Notes under the pieces: model-generated | Databases searched by the model: none | Told to the model about the DNA's origin: nothing | What the model saw: the letters and a program-made list of their open reading frames with translations, nothing else | Origin: Bacteroidales bacterium 45-6 | GTDB taxonomy: Bacteria; Bacteroidota; Bacteroidia; Bacteroidales; Dysgonomonadaceae | DNA: 26,084 nucleotides | NCBI GenBank assembly: GCA_001897035.1 | Contig: MKRS01000210.1 | Span: forward strand, 1-26,084 | Direction: 5' to 3' | Position numbers and translations under genes: made by a program | Part shown: piece by piece, positions 1 through 8,212 of the stretch | Position numbering within the stretch: position 1 is the stretch's first letter | Layout: the number at the start of each line of letters is the position of its first letter

Positions 1-443
1 TTATTCACGCACCTCACTATCTCGTCCATCTTATAGCCTTTGCCTGCGGCAAACCGGATCAGCTTCGCCCGCCTTTCGTAGTCGGATTCCGCCTTCATGG
101 AGTTGTTCTTCCGGACTAACAATTCACTCAGGATAGAGTCGGTATCCTCTTCCTTCAATTCCGACATCGCTTCGCGGATAATCGTTTCGGGAATTCGCTT
201 CTTGCGCAATTCAAACACAATCTTCACCACCCCCCATTTTCCGAAACGGGATTTGTCCCGCACAAATGCCTTGGCGTAACGCGCCTCGTCCAAGAATTTC
301 TCCTGTTTCAAACGGGAAACGATGGTCGAAGACGACTCTTCCGCGAGCTCCCACGACGAGAGCTTTTTCCGCACATCCCATTCGCAACGTTCGGCCTTTG
401 AACAATAAGCGGCTAATTTATATAAAGCTTGCGATTCGGTCAT
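1..443 (-). CDS. recX: RecX family regulatory protein (3' end outside window)
   Basis: RecX proteins bind RecA filaments and modulate recombination and SOS activity in the cytoplasm. The reading frame starts at the ATG complementary to 441-443 and stays open to the left edge, giving 147 visible residues without a stop, so only a short C-terminal piece is missing. The protein is mostly helical and basic, as expected for the three-helix repeats of RecX. The stretch LDEARYAKAFVRDK followed by FGKWG is the family hallmark in the middle repeat. It lies on the same strand as prmC, with three short tandem repeat arrays in the 100-bp spacer. What is seen is the frame and motifs; the function is from the family. 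Confidence 0.85.
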   Translation of the reverse strand, partial: MTESQALYKLAAYCSKAERCEWDVRKKLSSWELAEESSSTIVSRLKQEKFLDEARYAKAFVRDKSRFGKWGVVKIVFELRKKRIPETIIREAMSELKEEDTDSILSELLVRKNNSMKAESDYERRAKLIRFAAGKGYKMDEIVRCVN

Positions 444-454
444 TGTAGTAAAAA

Positions 455-489
455 CAGTTAGCAGTTAGCAGTTAGCAGTCATCAGTTAG
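455..489. repeat. 7-bp tandem repeat array (CAGTTAG)
   Basis: Five consecutive 7-bp units, four of them CAGTTAG and one CAGTCAT, lie directly upstream of recX. The period is exact. They probably arose by slippage; no function can be assigned. Confidence 0.9.
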
Positions 490-501
490 CAACAAACCAC
501 G

Positions 502-525
502 GAATGATTGAATCATTGAATCACT
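502..525. repeat. 8-bp tandem repeat array (GAATSAYT)
   Basis: Three consecutive 8-bp units (GAATGATT, GAATCATT, GAATCACT) lie between recX and prmC. They are separate from the neighbouring 7-bp array and from the longer 8-bp array at 540-603. Confidence 0.75.
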
Positions 526-539
526 GAGTTTTAATTTTC

Positions 540-603
540 TCATTGGCTTATTGGCATATTTTCATATTGGCACATTGGTTTATTGGTTTATTGGCACATT
601 GGC
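540..603. repeat. 8-bp tandem repeat array overlapping the prmC 3' end
   Basis: Eight units of 8 bp related to TTATTGGC or ACATTGGC follow each other without gaps. The prmC stop codon (complement of 548-550) lies inside the second unit, so the last 18 or so residues of PrmC are encoded by the array. Because 8 is not a multiple of 3, a change in copy number would change the C-terminal tail and stop. Confidence 0.85.
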
Positions 604-1444
604 TAATAACCGCCTTCACCATCCGATCGTTGCCCGACAAATCTCGCCTCAATTGGGTATTGCTGTATCCCAGGCCGGTCAACAAGCTTACCGTTTCGGT
701 CCCTTTTGCCGCATTGATTTCATAAAACAAGGCACCCAAAGGCTTCAAAAGCTGTTTTCCGAATTCTGCAATCTTCCGATAAAAAAGCAATGGATCGTCG
801 TCTTCCACAAAAAGAGCCAGATGCGGCTCATAATCCAGTACATTGCGGTGCATATCTTTTTTTTCAGAATGGCAAATGTAGGGCGGATTGCTTACCACCA
901 CGTCAAACGAGGCACCTCCCTCCATACCAGCCAACGACAACACATCCACTTGCCGAAACGTGACATCCACACCGTTTCTCCCGGCATTTTGAGCCGCCAC
1001 AGCAAGAGCATCCGGCGACACATCCCAAGCTTCCACCGCGGCCAAAGGCAACAACTTAGCCAACGAGACAGCGATGCACCCGCTCCCAGTGCCAACGTCC
1101 AAGATACGTACCGGCCTGGAGGGATATTCCTGAACCACCCAATCGACAAGCTCCTCCGTCTCAGGGCGAGGAATCAGCACGGCCGGACTCACCGAAAATG
1201 GGAATCCATAAAATTCTGTTTCCCCTATTACATATTGGAGAGGTTCCGATTTTTGAAGCCGAGCCAGAATATCATCCAATCGCTTTTCCTGTTGTTCATT
1301 TAATTGCTTACTTTTGTCCGACAGAAAAAGAGCCGCCTGCATCCCGCTAACCTCCTCCAGGAGGATGCGTTGCAAGGAGACAATTTCACTCTCGGGATAA
1401 GTGTCCCGGAGCGCAGCATATATATGTTCCTGGTAATTTTTCAT
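548..1444 (-). CDS. prmC: Release factor glutamine methyltransferase PrmC (HemK)
   Basis: PrmC transfers a methyl group from S-adenosylmethionine to the glutamine of the GGQ motif in release factors RF1 and RF2. In the 298-aa product the N-terminal helical domain covers about residues 1-85. It is followed by IPRPETEELV (91-100), the SAM-binding motif DVGTGSGCIA (116-125) and the catalytic NPPYI (186-190). The start at 1442-1444 gives an N-terminus (MKNYQ) of family length; the open frame extends further upstream but into the ribD start region. The C-terminal tail after about residue 280 is unusual: it is rich in Asn, Cys and Gln and is encoded by an 8-bp tandem array, so it is probably not part of the fold. 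ribD diverges from it with 39 bp between the starts. Confidence 0.93.
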   Translation of the reverse strand: MKNYQEHIYAALRDTYPESEIVSLQRILLEEVSGMQAALFLSDKSKQLNEQQEKRLDDILARLQKSEPLQYVIGETEFYGFPFSVSPAVLIPRPETEELVDWVVQEYPSRPVRILDVGTGSGCIAVSLAKLLPLAAVEAWDVSPDALAVAAQNAGRNGVDVTFRQVDVLSLAGMEGGASFDVVVSNPPYICHSEKKDMHRNVLDYEPHLALFVEDDDPLLFYRKIAEFGKQLLKPLGALFYEINAAKGTETVSLLTGLGYSNTQLRRDLSGNDRMVKAVISQCANKPINQCANMKICQ

Positions 1445-1467
1445 TTGCTTAAAAAAACGCATATCAA

Positions 1468-1475
1468 CAAAGATA
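1468..1475 (-). promoter_or_regulatory. Putative -7 element for prmC
   Basis: On the minus strand this reads TATCTTTG, matching the Bacteroidota TAnnTTTG consensus, about 24 nt before the prmC start. No good -33 TTTG is seen at the right distance, so the call is tentative. Confidence 0.4.
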
Positions 1476-1483
1476 AAATAAAA

Positions 1484-2545
1484 ATGACGACCGACGAAAA
1501 ATTTATGCACCGATGCCTCCAACTATCCTTGCTTGGCAAAGGGCATGTGTCGCCAAATCCGATGGTGGGAGCCGTGATCGTGAAAGATGGGAAAATCATC
1601 GGTGAAGGCTACCACCGCCAATACGGTGGTCCTCACGCAGAAGTAAACGCCTTCGAGAGCGTGAAGGACAAAAGCCAAATCGAAGGGTCGGACATGTATG
1701 TGTCGCTGGAACCTTACTCTCATTTCGGGAAAACGCCACCCTGTGCCAACCGCATTATTCAGGAAAAAATCAAACGGGTAATCATCGCCGTGGTGGACCC
1801 CAACCCGCAGGTGGCAGGAAGGGGCATCAGGCTTCTACAAGCCGCGGGAATAGAGGTGGAGTTGAACGTCTTAGAGAAAGAAGCCAAAGACTTGAACAAG
1901 GAATTCTTCGTATATCAAACCTTCAGGAGGCCCTACATCTACCTGAAATGGGCACAAACCAAAGACAATTTTATTGATAAGAAAAGGATTCCCGGGCAAG
2001 CAGCCGAACCAACCATCATTTCAACAGATTTTCACAAAATTTTAGTCCATAAAATCCGTGCGGAAGTCTCATCCATCATGGTGGGCACCAACACAGCCAT
2101 CAACGACAACCCATTTCTCACCACTCGGCTTTGGGCGGGAAAAAATCCCACGCGCATTGTCATCGACCGGTCAGGACGGATACCACCCGGCAGCAACATC
2201 ATCAACAACGAAGCCAGCACGTTCGTCTATACCGAAGCCGTTGATTCGGAGCAAAGTTCAGGGTCAACCACCTACATACCAATCATTTTTGGGGAAGACC
2301 TGCTGAAAAAGATCATGGCCGACCTCCGCGTCCGCAAAATCAACTCGGTGCTGGTGGAAGGAGGCAGGCAGTTGCTGCAAAGCTTCATCGATGCCGGTTT
2401 ATGGGACGAGGCTTTTGTGGAAATTGCCGAAAAAGAATTTCACGAGGGTACGCCCGCACCCGTGATCCACGGCGAAGCAACGGTAAATGAGAAAGATAAT
2501 GACTCCTCTATCATTCATTTAAAGAACATAATATCCACAAATTAA
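1484..2545 (+). CDS. ribD: Bifunctional riboflavin biosynthesis protein RibD with a changed zinc ligand
   Basis: RibD deaminates 2,5-diamino-6-ribosylamino-4(3H)-pyrimidinone 5'-phosphate and then reduces the ribosyl chain, two steps of riboflavin synthesis. The 353-aa protein has the N-terminal deaminase domain (about 1-145) with HAEVNAF (His51, Glu53) and the TPPC cysteine (Cys87). It also has the C-terminal NADPH reductase domain (about 150-353) with VGTNTAINDNP at 200-210. The start at 1484 (MTTDEKFMHRC) matches the family; the frame is open further upstream but overlaps prmC. The oddity is residue 78: the usual LEPC-S-H zinc-binding cysteine is Tyr (codon TAC at 1715-1717, one base from TGC). 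Either the deaminase half is impaired or another ligand is used. It is divergent from prmC. Confidence 0.93.
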   Translation: MTTDEKFMHRCLQLSLLGKGHVSPNPMVGAVIVKDGKIIGEGYHRQYGGPHAEVNAFESVKDKSQIEGSDMYVSLEPYSHFGKTPPCANRIIQEKIKRVIIAVVDPNPQVAGRGIRLLQAAGIEVELNVLEKEAKDLNKEFFVYQTFRRPYIYLKWAQTKDNFIDKKRIPGQAAEPTIISTDFHKILVHKIRAEVSSIMVGTNTAINDNPFLTTRLWAGKNPTRIVIDRSGRIPPGSNIINNEASTFVYTEAVDSEQSSGSTTYIPIIFGEDLLKKIMADLRVRKINSVLVEGGRQLLQSFIDAGLWDEAFVEIAEKEFHEGTPAPVIHGEATVNEKDNDSSIIHLKNIISTN

Positions 2546-2564
2546 TTTTAATTATTATTGTCTG

Positions 2565-2596
2565 TTGTAATTCACCCAAATTTCTTTCTATTTTTG
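2565..2596 (+). promoter_or_regulatory. Putative promoter of the porG-uppS-bamA-ompH cluster
   Basis: A TTG at 2565-2567 and TATTTTTG at 2589-2596 are 21 bp apart. This fits the Bacteroidota -33 / -7 arrangement (TTTG, 19-21 bp, TAnnTTTG). It would leave a 5' leader of roughly 105 nt before the porG-like start. Confidence 0.6.
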
Positions 2597-2709
2597 TAAA
2601 CCCGTTTAAAAAAATGTTTTTAGAAGGGGATTTACTCGAATATAAGTGAAGATCAGATACTTTTAGCGAAAAAAAAGCGTTCAAAGAGAAATGACTTTGA
2701 TTGAGAATA

Positions 2710-3408
2710 ATGAAGAAAAAATTTCAAACAAGTGCTTTAATACTTATTTTCGCAAGTTTTCTTTTATCGGGTAGAGTCAACGCCCAGGAGTATATTTACG
2801 AAGCAGGGGGTTTTGTCGGAACATCTTCCTATATGGGCGATGCCAACAAAGAGACCTTGTTCAAGAACCCGGGGATCGCCATCGGAGGAATGTTCAGAAA
2901 AAACATCGACTTCCGTTGGGCATGGAAAGGGGATTTGGCTTTGGGGAAAGTATCGGGCAACACACAGAGCAGCGGCAATGTGTTTCCCCACTGGGAGCAG
3001 GCTTCATTCAACAGGTCGTTTGTTGAACTGGGAGGGCAAATTGAATTTAATTTTTTCAATTACAGTGATAAATACGGCTACTTGGGTACAAGGCGTTTCA
3101 CTCCATATATCTTCACCGGACTTGGAGCAACCCTTGCAACGGGTAGTAATACAAATATATGTATGAACATCCCTCTCGGAATGGGGGTAAAATACAAGTT
3201 AAAGAACAGGCTAAATTTGGGATTTGAATTTTCAATGAGAAAGCTCTTTGGAGATTCATTTGATGCAATGAATAAAGACGGATTTTCGCTTAACAATCCC
3301 TATGGGATAGAGAGCAGCACTTTCAAAAACAAGGATTGGTACTCCATGACAATGATCACATTGACGTGGGATTTTGGAATACGCATCGACCGCTCATGTC
3401 ACAAATAA
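2710..3408 (+). CDS. porG: PorG-like outer-membrane beta-barrel protein (DUF6089)
   Basis: This 232-aa protein has a signal peptide (MKKKFQ, a hydrophobic core, then VNAQ) and a body of alternating aromatic and polar residues typical of a small outer-membrane beta-barrel. It contains the stretch ERF-like TPYIFTGLGATLATG near residues 132-146. DUF6089 proteins are the PorG family, an outer-membrane component linked to type IX secretion in Porphyromonas. The gene order porG-uppS-bamA-ompH-ompH is the arrangement I recall from Porphyromonas, and is the main support for the name. The ATG at 2710 is preferred over the in-frame TTG at 2701. No other type IX secretion gene is in the window, so a general barrel role cannot be excluded. 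Confidence 0.7.
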   Translation: MKKKFQTSALILIFASFLLSGRVNAQEYIYEAGGFVGTSSYMGDANKETLFKNPGIAIGGMFRKNIDFRWAWKGDLALGKVSGNTQSSGNVFPHWEQASFNRSFVELGGQIEFNFFNYSDKYGYLGTRRFTPYIFTGLGATLATGSNTNICMNIPLGMGVKYKLKNRLNLGFEFSMRKLFGDSFDAMNKDGFSLNNPYGIESSTFKNKDWYSMTMITLTWDFGIRIDRSCHK

Positions 3409-3421
3409 TCAGTATCGTAGC

Positions 3422-4180
3422 ATGCCGTTAATAGAACAAATCGATAAAAGCAGGATACCCCGCCACGTCGCCATCATTATGGATGGAAATGGTAGATGGG
3501 CCAAGGCTCACCAACAAGAAAGGTCGGTGGGACACCGTGAAGGTGTTGTCTCGGTGCGAAAAGTTATAGAAGCCGCCGACAAACTGAAAATCGGGTATCT
3601 TACCCTATATACATTTTCAACAGAAAACTGGAACCGCCCCAAAGAAGAAGTCGATACGCTCATGTCGCTCATGGTATTCGCCATCGTGCAGGAAACGCCC
3701 GACATGATAAAAAACAACGTCAGGCTGCTATCCATCGGCGACCTTAGCCGGTTGCCGGACGACACCCGGGACGCCTTCAAGAAATGTATCGCCGACACCG
3801 CCTCCTGCACAGGGCTCACCATGGTGATTGCGGTAAGCTATTCCGCCCGGTGGGAGATGAGCAAGGCCATCAAGGAAATCGTGTCGGACGTAGAGAACGG
3901 CAAACTGGGCGAAAAAGATATTGATGAGTCAACCATATCCGACTACCTGTCCACCAGGCACATTCCTGACCCCGATTTGCTGATCCGAACAGGAGGCGAA
4001 TACAGGATCAGTAATTTCCTGTTATGGCAACTGGCCTATTCGGAACTTTATTTCACGGATGTTTTCTGGCCTGAATTCAGGGAAAACGAATTCTACAAAG
4101 CGATCCTTGATTACCAGTGCCGCGAACGTAGATTTGGGAAGATCAGCGAACAAATCAGCGAGAATAACAACAATTCATAA
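3422..4180 (+). CDS. uppS: Isoprenyl transferase / undecaprenyl diphosphate synthase
   Basis: This cytoplasmic enzyme condenses isopentenyl diphosphate onto farnesyl diphosphate to make undecaprenyl diphosphate, the lipid carrier for peptidoglycan and O-antigen. The 252-aa protein has the family motifs: IIMDGNGRWA with catalytic Asp21, TLYTFSTENWNRP near residue 60-72, and RTGGEYRISNFLLWQ near residue 195-210 (the position is often RTSGE). The start at 3422 lies 13 bp after the porG stop; an upstream in-frame ATG at 3374 would overlap porG and is not needed. It is co-directional with bamA 60 bp later. Confidence 0.95.
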   Translation: MPLIEQIDKSRIPRHVAIIMDGNGRWAKAHQQERSVGHREGVVSVRKVIEAADKLKIGYLTLYTFSTENWNRPKEEVDTLMSLMVFAIVQETPDMIKNNVRLLSIGDLSRLPDDTRDAFKKCIADTASCTGLTMVIAVSYSARWEMSKAIKEIVSDVENGKLGEKDIDESTISDYLSTRHIPDPDLLIRTGGEYRISNFLLWQLAYSELYFTDVFWPEFRENEFYKAILDYQCRERRFGKISEQISENNNNS

Positions 4181-4240
4181 TAACAAAAAACAGAGAGAAA
4201 TAGCAGTTCCTGACGAATTTGCTCAATTATAAAAACCAAC

Positions 4241-6868
4241 ATGGCTAAAAAAGGTATTTTCACCCTACTCACATTGTGTCTGGCATTGAGCGCCAACGCT
4301 CAATCACAGAAGACAGATTCCACTCAAACATCTTCCTCACAAGAACTTCCGACCTTTTCTTATGCGTCACCGAAAAAATACGTGATCGCTGACATCAAGG
4401 TGACGGGCTTGGTCAACAAGACTTACGAGGATTATGTCATCATCAATTTCTCGCGTTTAGCCATTGGCGACACAATAGAGGTGCCGGGAAAGGAAATCAC
4501 AACAGCCGTAAAGCAATTCGTCAAGCAGGGGCTATTTGCAGATGTGGCCATTTTTCCCGTCAAGGTTGAAAACAACAAAATATGGCTCGAAATCCGCCTC
4601 AAGGACAATCCCCGAATCACTGAAATCCACTACGAAGGGATGAAAAAAGGAGAGCGCGAGGACATCGAGAAGAAAATATCCATGGTGAAGGGAACGCAAG
4701 TGACCCAAAACATGATCGACCGGGCCAACACTGTAATCAAATCCTATTTCAACTCGAAAGGCTTTAACAAGGCCAGCGTGAACATCACACAAACACCGGA
4801 TCCCGAGAAGCCCAATGAAATATACCTGAAAATAAAGGTGGACAAAAAGGAGAAAGTGAAGGTAAACAACATCATCATCACTGGAAACACGGAAGTTTCG
4901 TCCGCAACCCTCGAAAAGGCGATGAAGAAAACGCGTCACAAGCATACTTGGAGTGCTAAGCTCCGCAACTTCCTGCGTTCCACCAACTTCATCCCCGATA
5001 ATTACACCGAAGACAAAAAGCACCTGATTGCCAAATACAACGAAAAAGGTTATCGCGACGCCGTTATCTCCTGGGACACCGTATATAACGCAAGCGACAA
5101 AAAAGTGAACATCGAGATAAAGGTCGAAGAAGGCAAACGGTATGTCATCCGGAGCATCACTTGGGTAGGAAACACGAAATTCAGCTCAGAAGACCTTCAA
5201 ACCGCTCTCGACATGAAGGCTGGGGATGTTTACAACCAAACAAAATTGAACAAACGCCTCACAGACGATGAAGACGCTGTGAAAAACATATTCTACTACA
5301 ACCAAGGATACATATTCTCATCAACAGAACCGGTGGAAACGAATATCGAGAACGACTCCGTCGATCTGGAAATACGTGTTACCGAAGGCGTGCAGGCCAC
5401 GATCAACAAGGTTTCTATTTCGGGTAACGACCGGGTTTACGAAAATGTGATCCGCCGCGAGCTAAGGACCAAGCCAGGGGCATTGTTCAGCCGCGAAGAG
5501 CTCATGCGTTCGCTTCGTGAAGTGGCGCAGATGGGACATTTCGATCCGGAAAACCTGAAACCAGATGTAGCGCCTAATCCCGAATCCGGGACTGTAGATA
5601 TTGGATATCCTCTTGTTTCGAAAGCCAACGACCAGGTGGAGCTTTCCGCCGGATGGGGACAAACAGGAATTATCGGCCGCGTGAGCTTGAAGTTCACCAA
5701 CTTCTCTATCAAGAACCTATTCAATCCGAGTTCCTATAAAGGCATCATCCCGCAAGGCGACGGACAAACATTGACTTTGAGCGGACAAACCAACGGGCGC
5801 TACTACCAGTCCTACTCGGTATCGTTTATGGATCCGTGGTTCGGCGGAAAACGGCCCAACATGCTATCGGTGGGAACATACCTTTCCTACCAGACCGACA
5901 TGTCGAGCTACTACAACAGATATTACAACAACAACTCCAACCTGAACAGTAATTACTATAGCAATTATGCTGTAAACCAAAAGGATTTGTATAATACCGA
6001 CAAGCACATCCTGATGGTTGGCGGAAGCCTCGCTTACGGAAAGCGCTTGAACTGGCCCGATGATTATTTCCAGCTCCAAGGAGAACTCTCCTACCAGCTC
6101 TATTCGATGAAAGACTGGGACTATTTCATTGTCCGTAATGGCAATTGTAATAGCTTGAGCTTGAATTTCACCTTGAGCCGCAACTCAATGGATCAACCGA
6201 TATACACACGTAAAGGATCTCAATTTTCCTTAAGCTTGGACTTCACGCCACCTTATTCGTGGTTCGACGGGCGCAATTATGCGACCATGACCACCGACGA
6301 CAAAGGGTATGAAAAAGCAAAGAAATATCAATGGATTGAGTACCATAAATGGAAATTCAAATCCAAAACTTTCCATCCCTTGATCCCGTCGATCCAAAAA
6401 ACGCCAGTGTTGATGACCCGTGCCGAATTTGGCGTCTTAGGATTCTACAACGAACACAAGAAATCTCCTTTTGGCACATTCTATGTGGGAGGAGACGGAA
6501 TGACAGGGTATTCAAGCACCTATGCCACCGAAACAGTTGGACTTCGCGGATACGAAAACGGATCCATTGCCACCAACGCCAGTTCCTACACCCGATTGGG
6601 ACTTGAGCTGCGGTATCCGGTATTGCTGGAGCCAACCTCCACCATCTACTTGTTGTCATTCATCGATGCAGGAAATGCCTGGGCTTCCGTCAAGGACACG
6701 AACCCATTCCAATTGAAACGTTCGGCAGGATTCGGGGTGCGCATCATGTTGCCGATGATCGGGCTGATGGGTATCGACTGGGGATATGGCTTCGACAAAG
6801 TTTCCACCAACGGTGTCATGCAGAGAGCCGGAGGTAAATTCAACTTTATCATTGGCCAAGAATTCTAA
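4241..6868 (+). CDS. bamA: Outer-membrane protein assembly factor BamA (Omp85)
   Basis: BamA inserts beta-barrel proteins into the outer membrane. The 875-aa precursor starts with a signal peptide (MAKKGIFTLLTL to about SANAQ). Five POTRA-type repeats follow over roughly residues 45-460, including the recognisable VIADIKVTGL, ITEIHYEGM, VNNIIITGNT, IRSITWVGNT and INKVSISGND segments at their first strands. The remaining part (about 470-875) is the 16-strand barrel and ends in a terminal Phe (FIIGQEF), as barrel-insertion signals do. Residues 553-580 form an Asn/Tyr/Ser-rich low-complexity stretch that is probably a surface loop. The gene sits between uppS and the ompH pair, whose products are periplasmic partners of BamA clients. 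Confidence 0.95.
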   Translation: MAKKGIFTLLTLCLALSANAQSQKTDSTQTSSSQELPTFSYASPKKYVIADIKVTGLVNKTYEDYVIINFSRLAIGDTIEVPGKEITTAVKQFVKQGLFADVAIFPVKVENNKIWLEIRLKDNPRITEIHYEGMKKGEREDIEKKISMVKGTQVTQNMIDRANTVIKSYFNSKGFNKASVNITQTPDPEKPNEIYLKIKVDKKEKVKVNNIIITGNTEVSSATLEKAMKKTRHKHTWSAKLRNFLRSTNFIPDNYTEDKKHLIAKYNEKGYRDAVISWDTVYNASDKKVNIEIKVEEGKRYVIRSITWVGNTKFSSEDLQTALDMKAGDVYNQTKLNKRLTDDEDAVKNIFYYNQGYIFSSTEPVETNIENDSVDLEIRVTEGVQATINKVSISGNDRVYENVIRRELRTKPGALFSREELMRSLREVAQMGHFDPENLKPDVAPNPESGTVDIGYPLVSKANDQVELSAGWGQTGIIGRVSLKFTNFSIKNLFNPSSYKGIIPQGDGQTLTLSGQTNGRYYQSYSVSFMDPWFGGKRPNMLSVGTYLSYQTDMSSYYNRYYNNNSNLNSNYYSNYAVNQKDLYNTDKHILMVGGSLAYGKRLNWPDDYFQLQGELSYQLYSMKDWDYFIVRNGNCNSLSLNFTLSRNSMDQPIYTRKGSQFSLSLDFTPPYSWFDGRNYATMTTDDKGYEKAKKYQWIEYHKWKFKSKTFHPLIPSIQKTPVLMTRAEFGVLGFYNEHKKSPFGTFYVGGDGMTGYSSTYATETVGLRGYENGSIATNASSYTRLGLELRYPVLLEPTSTIYLLSFIDAGNAWASVKDTNPFQLKRSAGFGVRIMLPMIGLMGIDWGYGFDKVSTNGVMQRAGGKFNFIIGQEF

Positions 6869-6974
6869 ATAAATAGCGCCAGTTTTAAATATTAACAATA
6901 TTTACAGTCATCACCATTAAACATTCAGAGAGAAACCTCATCTAAGATTCATAAACTTTAAACTGATTAATCGT

Positions 6975-7490
6975 ATGAAAAAGAGTATCTTTCTATTCGG
7001 ACTATTTCTCGCCTTAGCCACCAGTAGCTATGCACAGAAATTTGCTTTTATTGATATGGATTACATCCTTAAAAATATAAGTACGTATGAAACGGCCAAC
7101 CAGCAGCTGGAGCTGACCTCTAAAAAATGGCAAGCTGAAGTTGACAAAGGCCAGCAAGAACTGCAAAAACTGTATAAGTCTTACCAGTCTGAGTCGGTGT
7201 TTTTGTCGGCAGAGCAAAAGACCAAGCGTGAAAACGAAATTGTGGCCAAAGAAAAAGCCTTGCAAGACCTGAAAAAGAAATACTTTGGGTCGGACGGCGA
7301 GCTGTTCAAAAAACGGGAGGCACTTATCAAACCCATCCAGGACGAGATTTATACTGCCGTAAAAGAGATAGCCACCGCACGTGGATACCAGGTAGTTGTG
7401 GACAGGGCTTCGGCTTCGAGCGTCATTTTCGCATCGCCAACCATCGACATCAGCAATGAAGTTTTAACTAAGTTAGGATATTCCAAATAA
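6975..7490 (+). CDS. ompH: OmpH/Skp family periplasmic chaperone, first copy
   Basis: Skp-type chaperones hold unfolded outer-membrane proteins in the periplasm on their way to BamA. The 171-aa precursor has a clear signal peptide (MKKSIFLFGLFLALATSSYAQ). It is followed by the short beta segment FAFIDMDYIL and a long Lys/Glu/Gln-rich coiled coil (about 45-125) that makes the tentacle arms. The C-terminal segment GYQVVVDRASASSVIF completes the small body domain. A 106-bp spacer separates it from bamA and a 54-bp spacer from a second paralogue. Confidence 0.9.
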   Translation: MKKSIFLFGLFLALATSSYAQKFAFIDMDYILKNISTYETANQQLELTSKKWQAEVDKGQQELQKLYKSYQSESVFLSAEQKTKRENEIVAKEKALQDLKKKYFGSDGELFKKREALIKPIQDEIYTAVKEIATARGYQVVVDRASASSVIFASPTIDISNEVLTKLGYSK

Positions 7491-7544
7491 TTAAATTAAT
7501 TTTGCTGCGCTCAAAAAGAAATTCAAAACAAAACAAATATTATT

Positions 7545-8045
7545 ATGCTTAAAAAATTAGTTATCCTGTTATTCGCAATTGCTCCAATCGGTGCCTTTGC
7601 TCAAGAATTGAAACTCGCCTACATCAACACCAACCAAGTGTTTGCATTGATGCCTGAGGTGAAAGATGCCGATACAAAATTAGCGGCAAAGCAAGAGCAA
7701 ATCAAGAAAGACTTGGCTGCCATTGAAGCTGAATACAACAAGAAAGTGGAAGAATTCAAAGCTTCGACCATCGACCCAACACCGGCCGTAACAGCTGACC
7801 GTCAAAAACAATTGGAACAATTGCAAGAAAGGTATCAATCTTACACACAAACAAGCGATACTGAATTTCAACAATTGCGCCAAAGCTTGCTGGCTCCTGT
7901 GCAACAGAAGCTGCAACAGGCCATCAAAGCTGTTGGAGACGAACAAGGCTACGCCTTTATCCTGGAAGCTTCCGCCTTGCCTTACGTGGGATCGAAAGCA
8001 GTGGACGTCACACCTTTTGTTAAAACCAAGTTGGGAATAAAATAA
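7545..8045 (+). CDS. ompH: OmpH/Skp family periplasmic chaperone, second copy
   Basis: This 166-aa paralogue of the preceding gene has a signal peptide ending near GAFAQE and the opening strand LKLAYINTNQVFALMPE typical of OmpH. A coiled coil rich in Lys, Glu and Gln (about 45-120) follows, and then the body strand GYAFILEASALPYVG. Tandem ompH genes after bamA are usual in Bacteroidales. It is the last gene before the terminator at 8068-8099, so it probably closes the transcription unit begun at porG. Confidence 0.9.
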   Translation: MLKKLVILLFAIAPIGAFAQELKLAYINTNQVFALMPEVKDADTKLAAKQEQIKKDLAAIEAEYNKKVEEFKASTIDPTPAVTADRQKQLEQLQERYQSYTQTSDTEFQQLRQSLLAPVQQKLQQAIKAVGDEQGYAFILEASALPYVGSKAVDVTPFVKTKLGIK

Positions 8046-8067
8046 TTCGACAACAAAATAAGGAAGA

Positions 8068-8099
8068 GGATGGTAATTGAATTTTTACCATCCTTTTTT
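8068..8099 (+). terminator. Rho-independent terminator after the ompH pair
   Basis: A 9-bp perfect stem (GGATGGTAA at 8068-8076 with TTACCATCC at 8085-8093) encloses an 8-nt loop and is followed directly by six T residues. Confidence 0.9.
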
Positions 8100-8159
8100 C
8101 TTGCTATGCGTCAGGAGTAAAATATTGATAAAAGATGAATAAACAACCAAAGTTTTCAT

Positions 8160-8167
8160 TACTTTTG
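8160..8167 (+). promoter_or_regulatory. Putative -7 element for the DUF4836 operon
   Basis: TACTTTTG matches TAnnTTTG and lies 45 nt before the DUF4836 start, downstream of the ompH terminator. No clear -33 TTTG is visible at 19-21 bp. Confidence 0.45.
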
Positions 8168-8212
8168 TTTCTTGACGTATTAACTTAATAATGATCCACA
8201 AAAGCTGTTACT

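Noticed and set aside
551..1303. Long plus-strand ORF opposite prmC
   Set aside because: It is the shadow of prmC, whose motifs are unmistakable on the minus strand.
2701..2709. TTG start for the porG-like gene
   Set aside because: The ATG three codons later begins a normal signal peptide (MKKK), so the upstream TTG is not needed.
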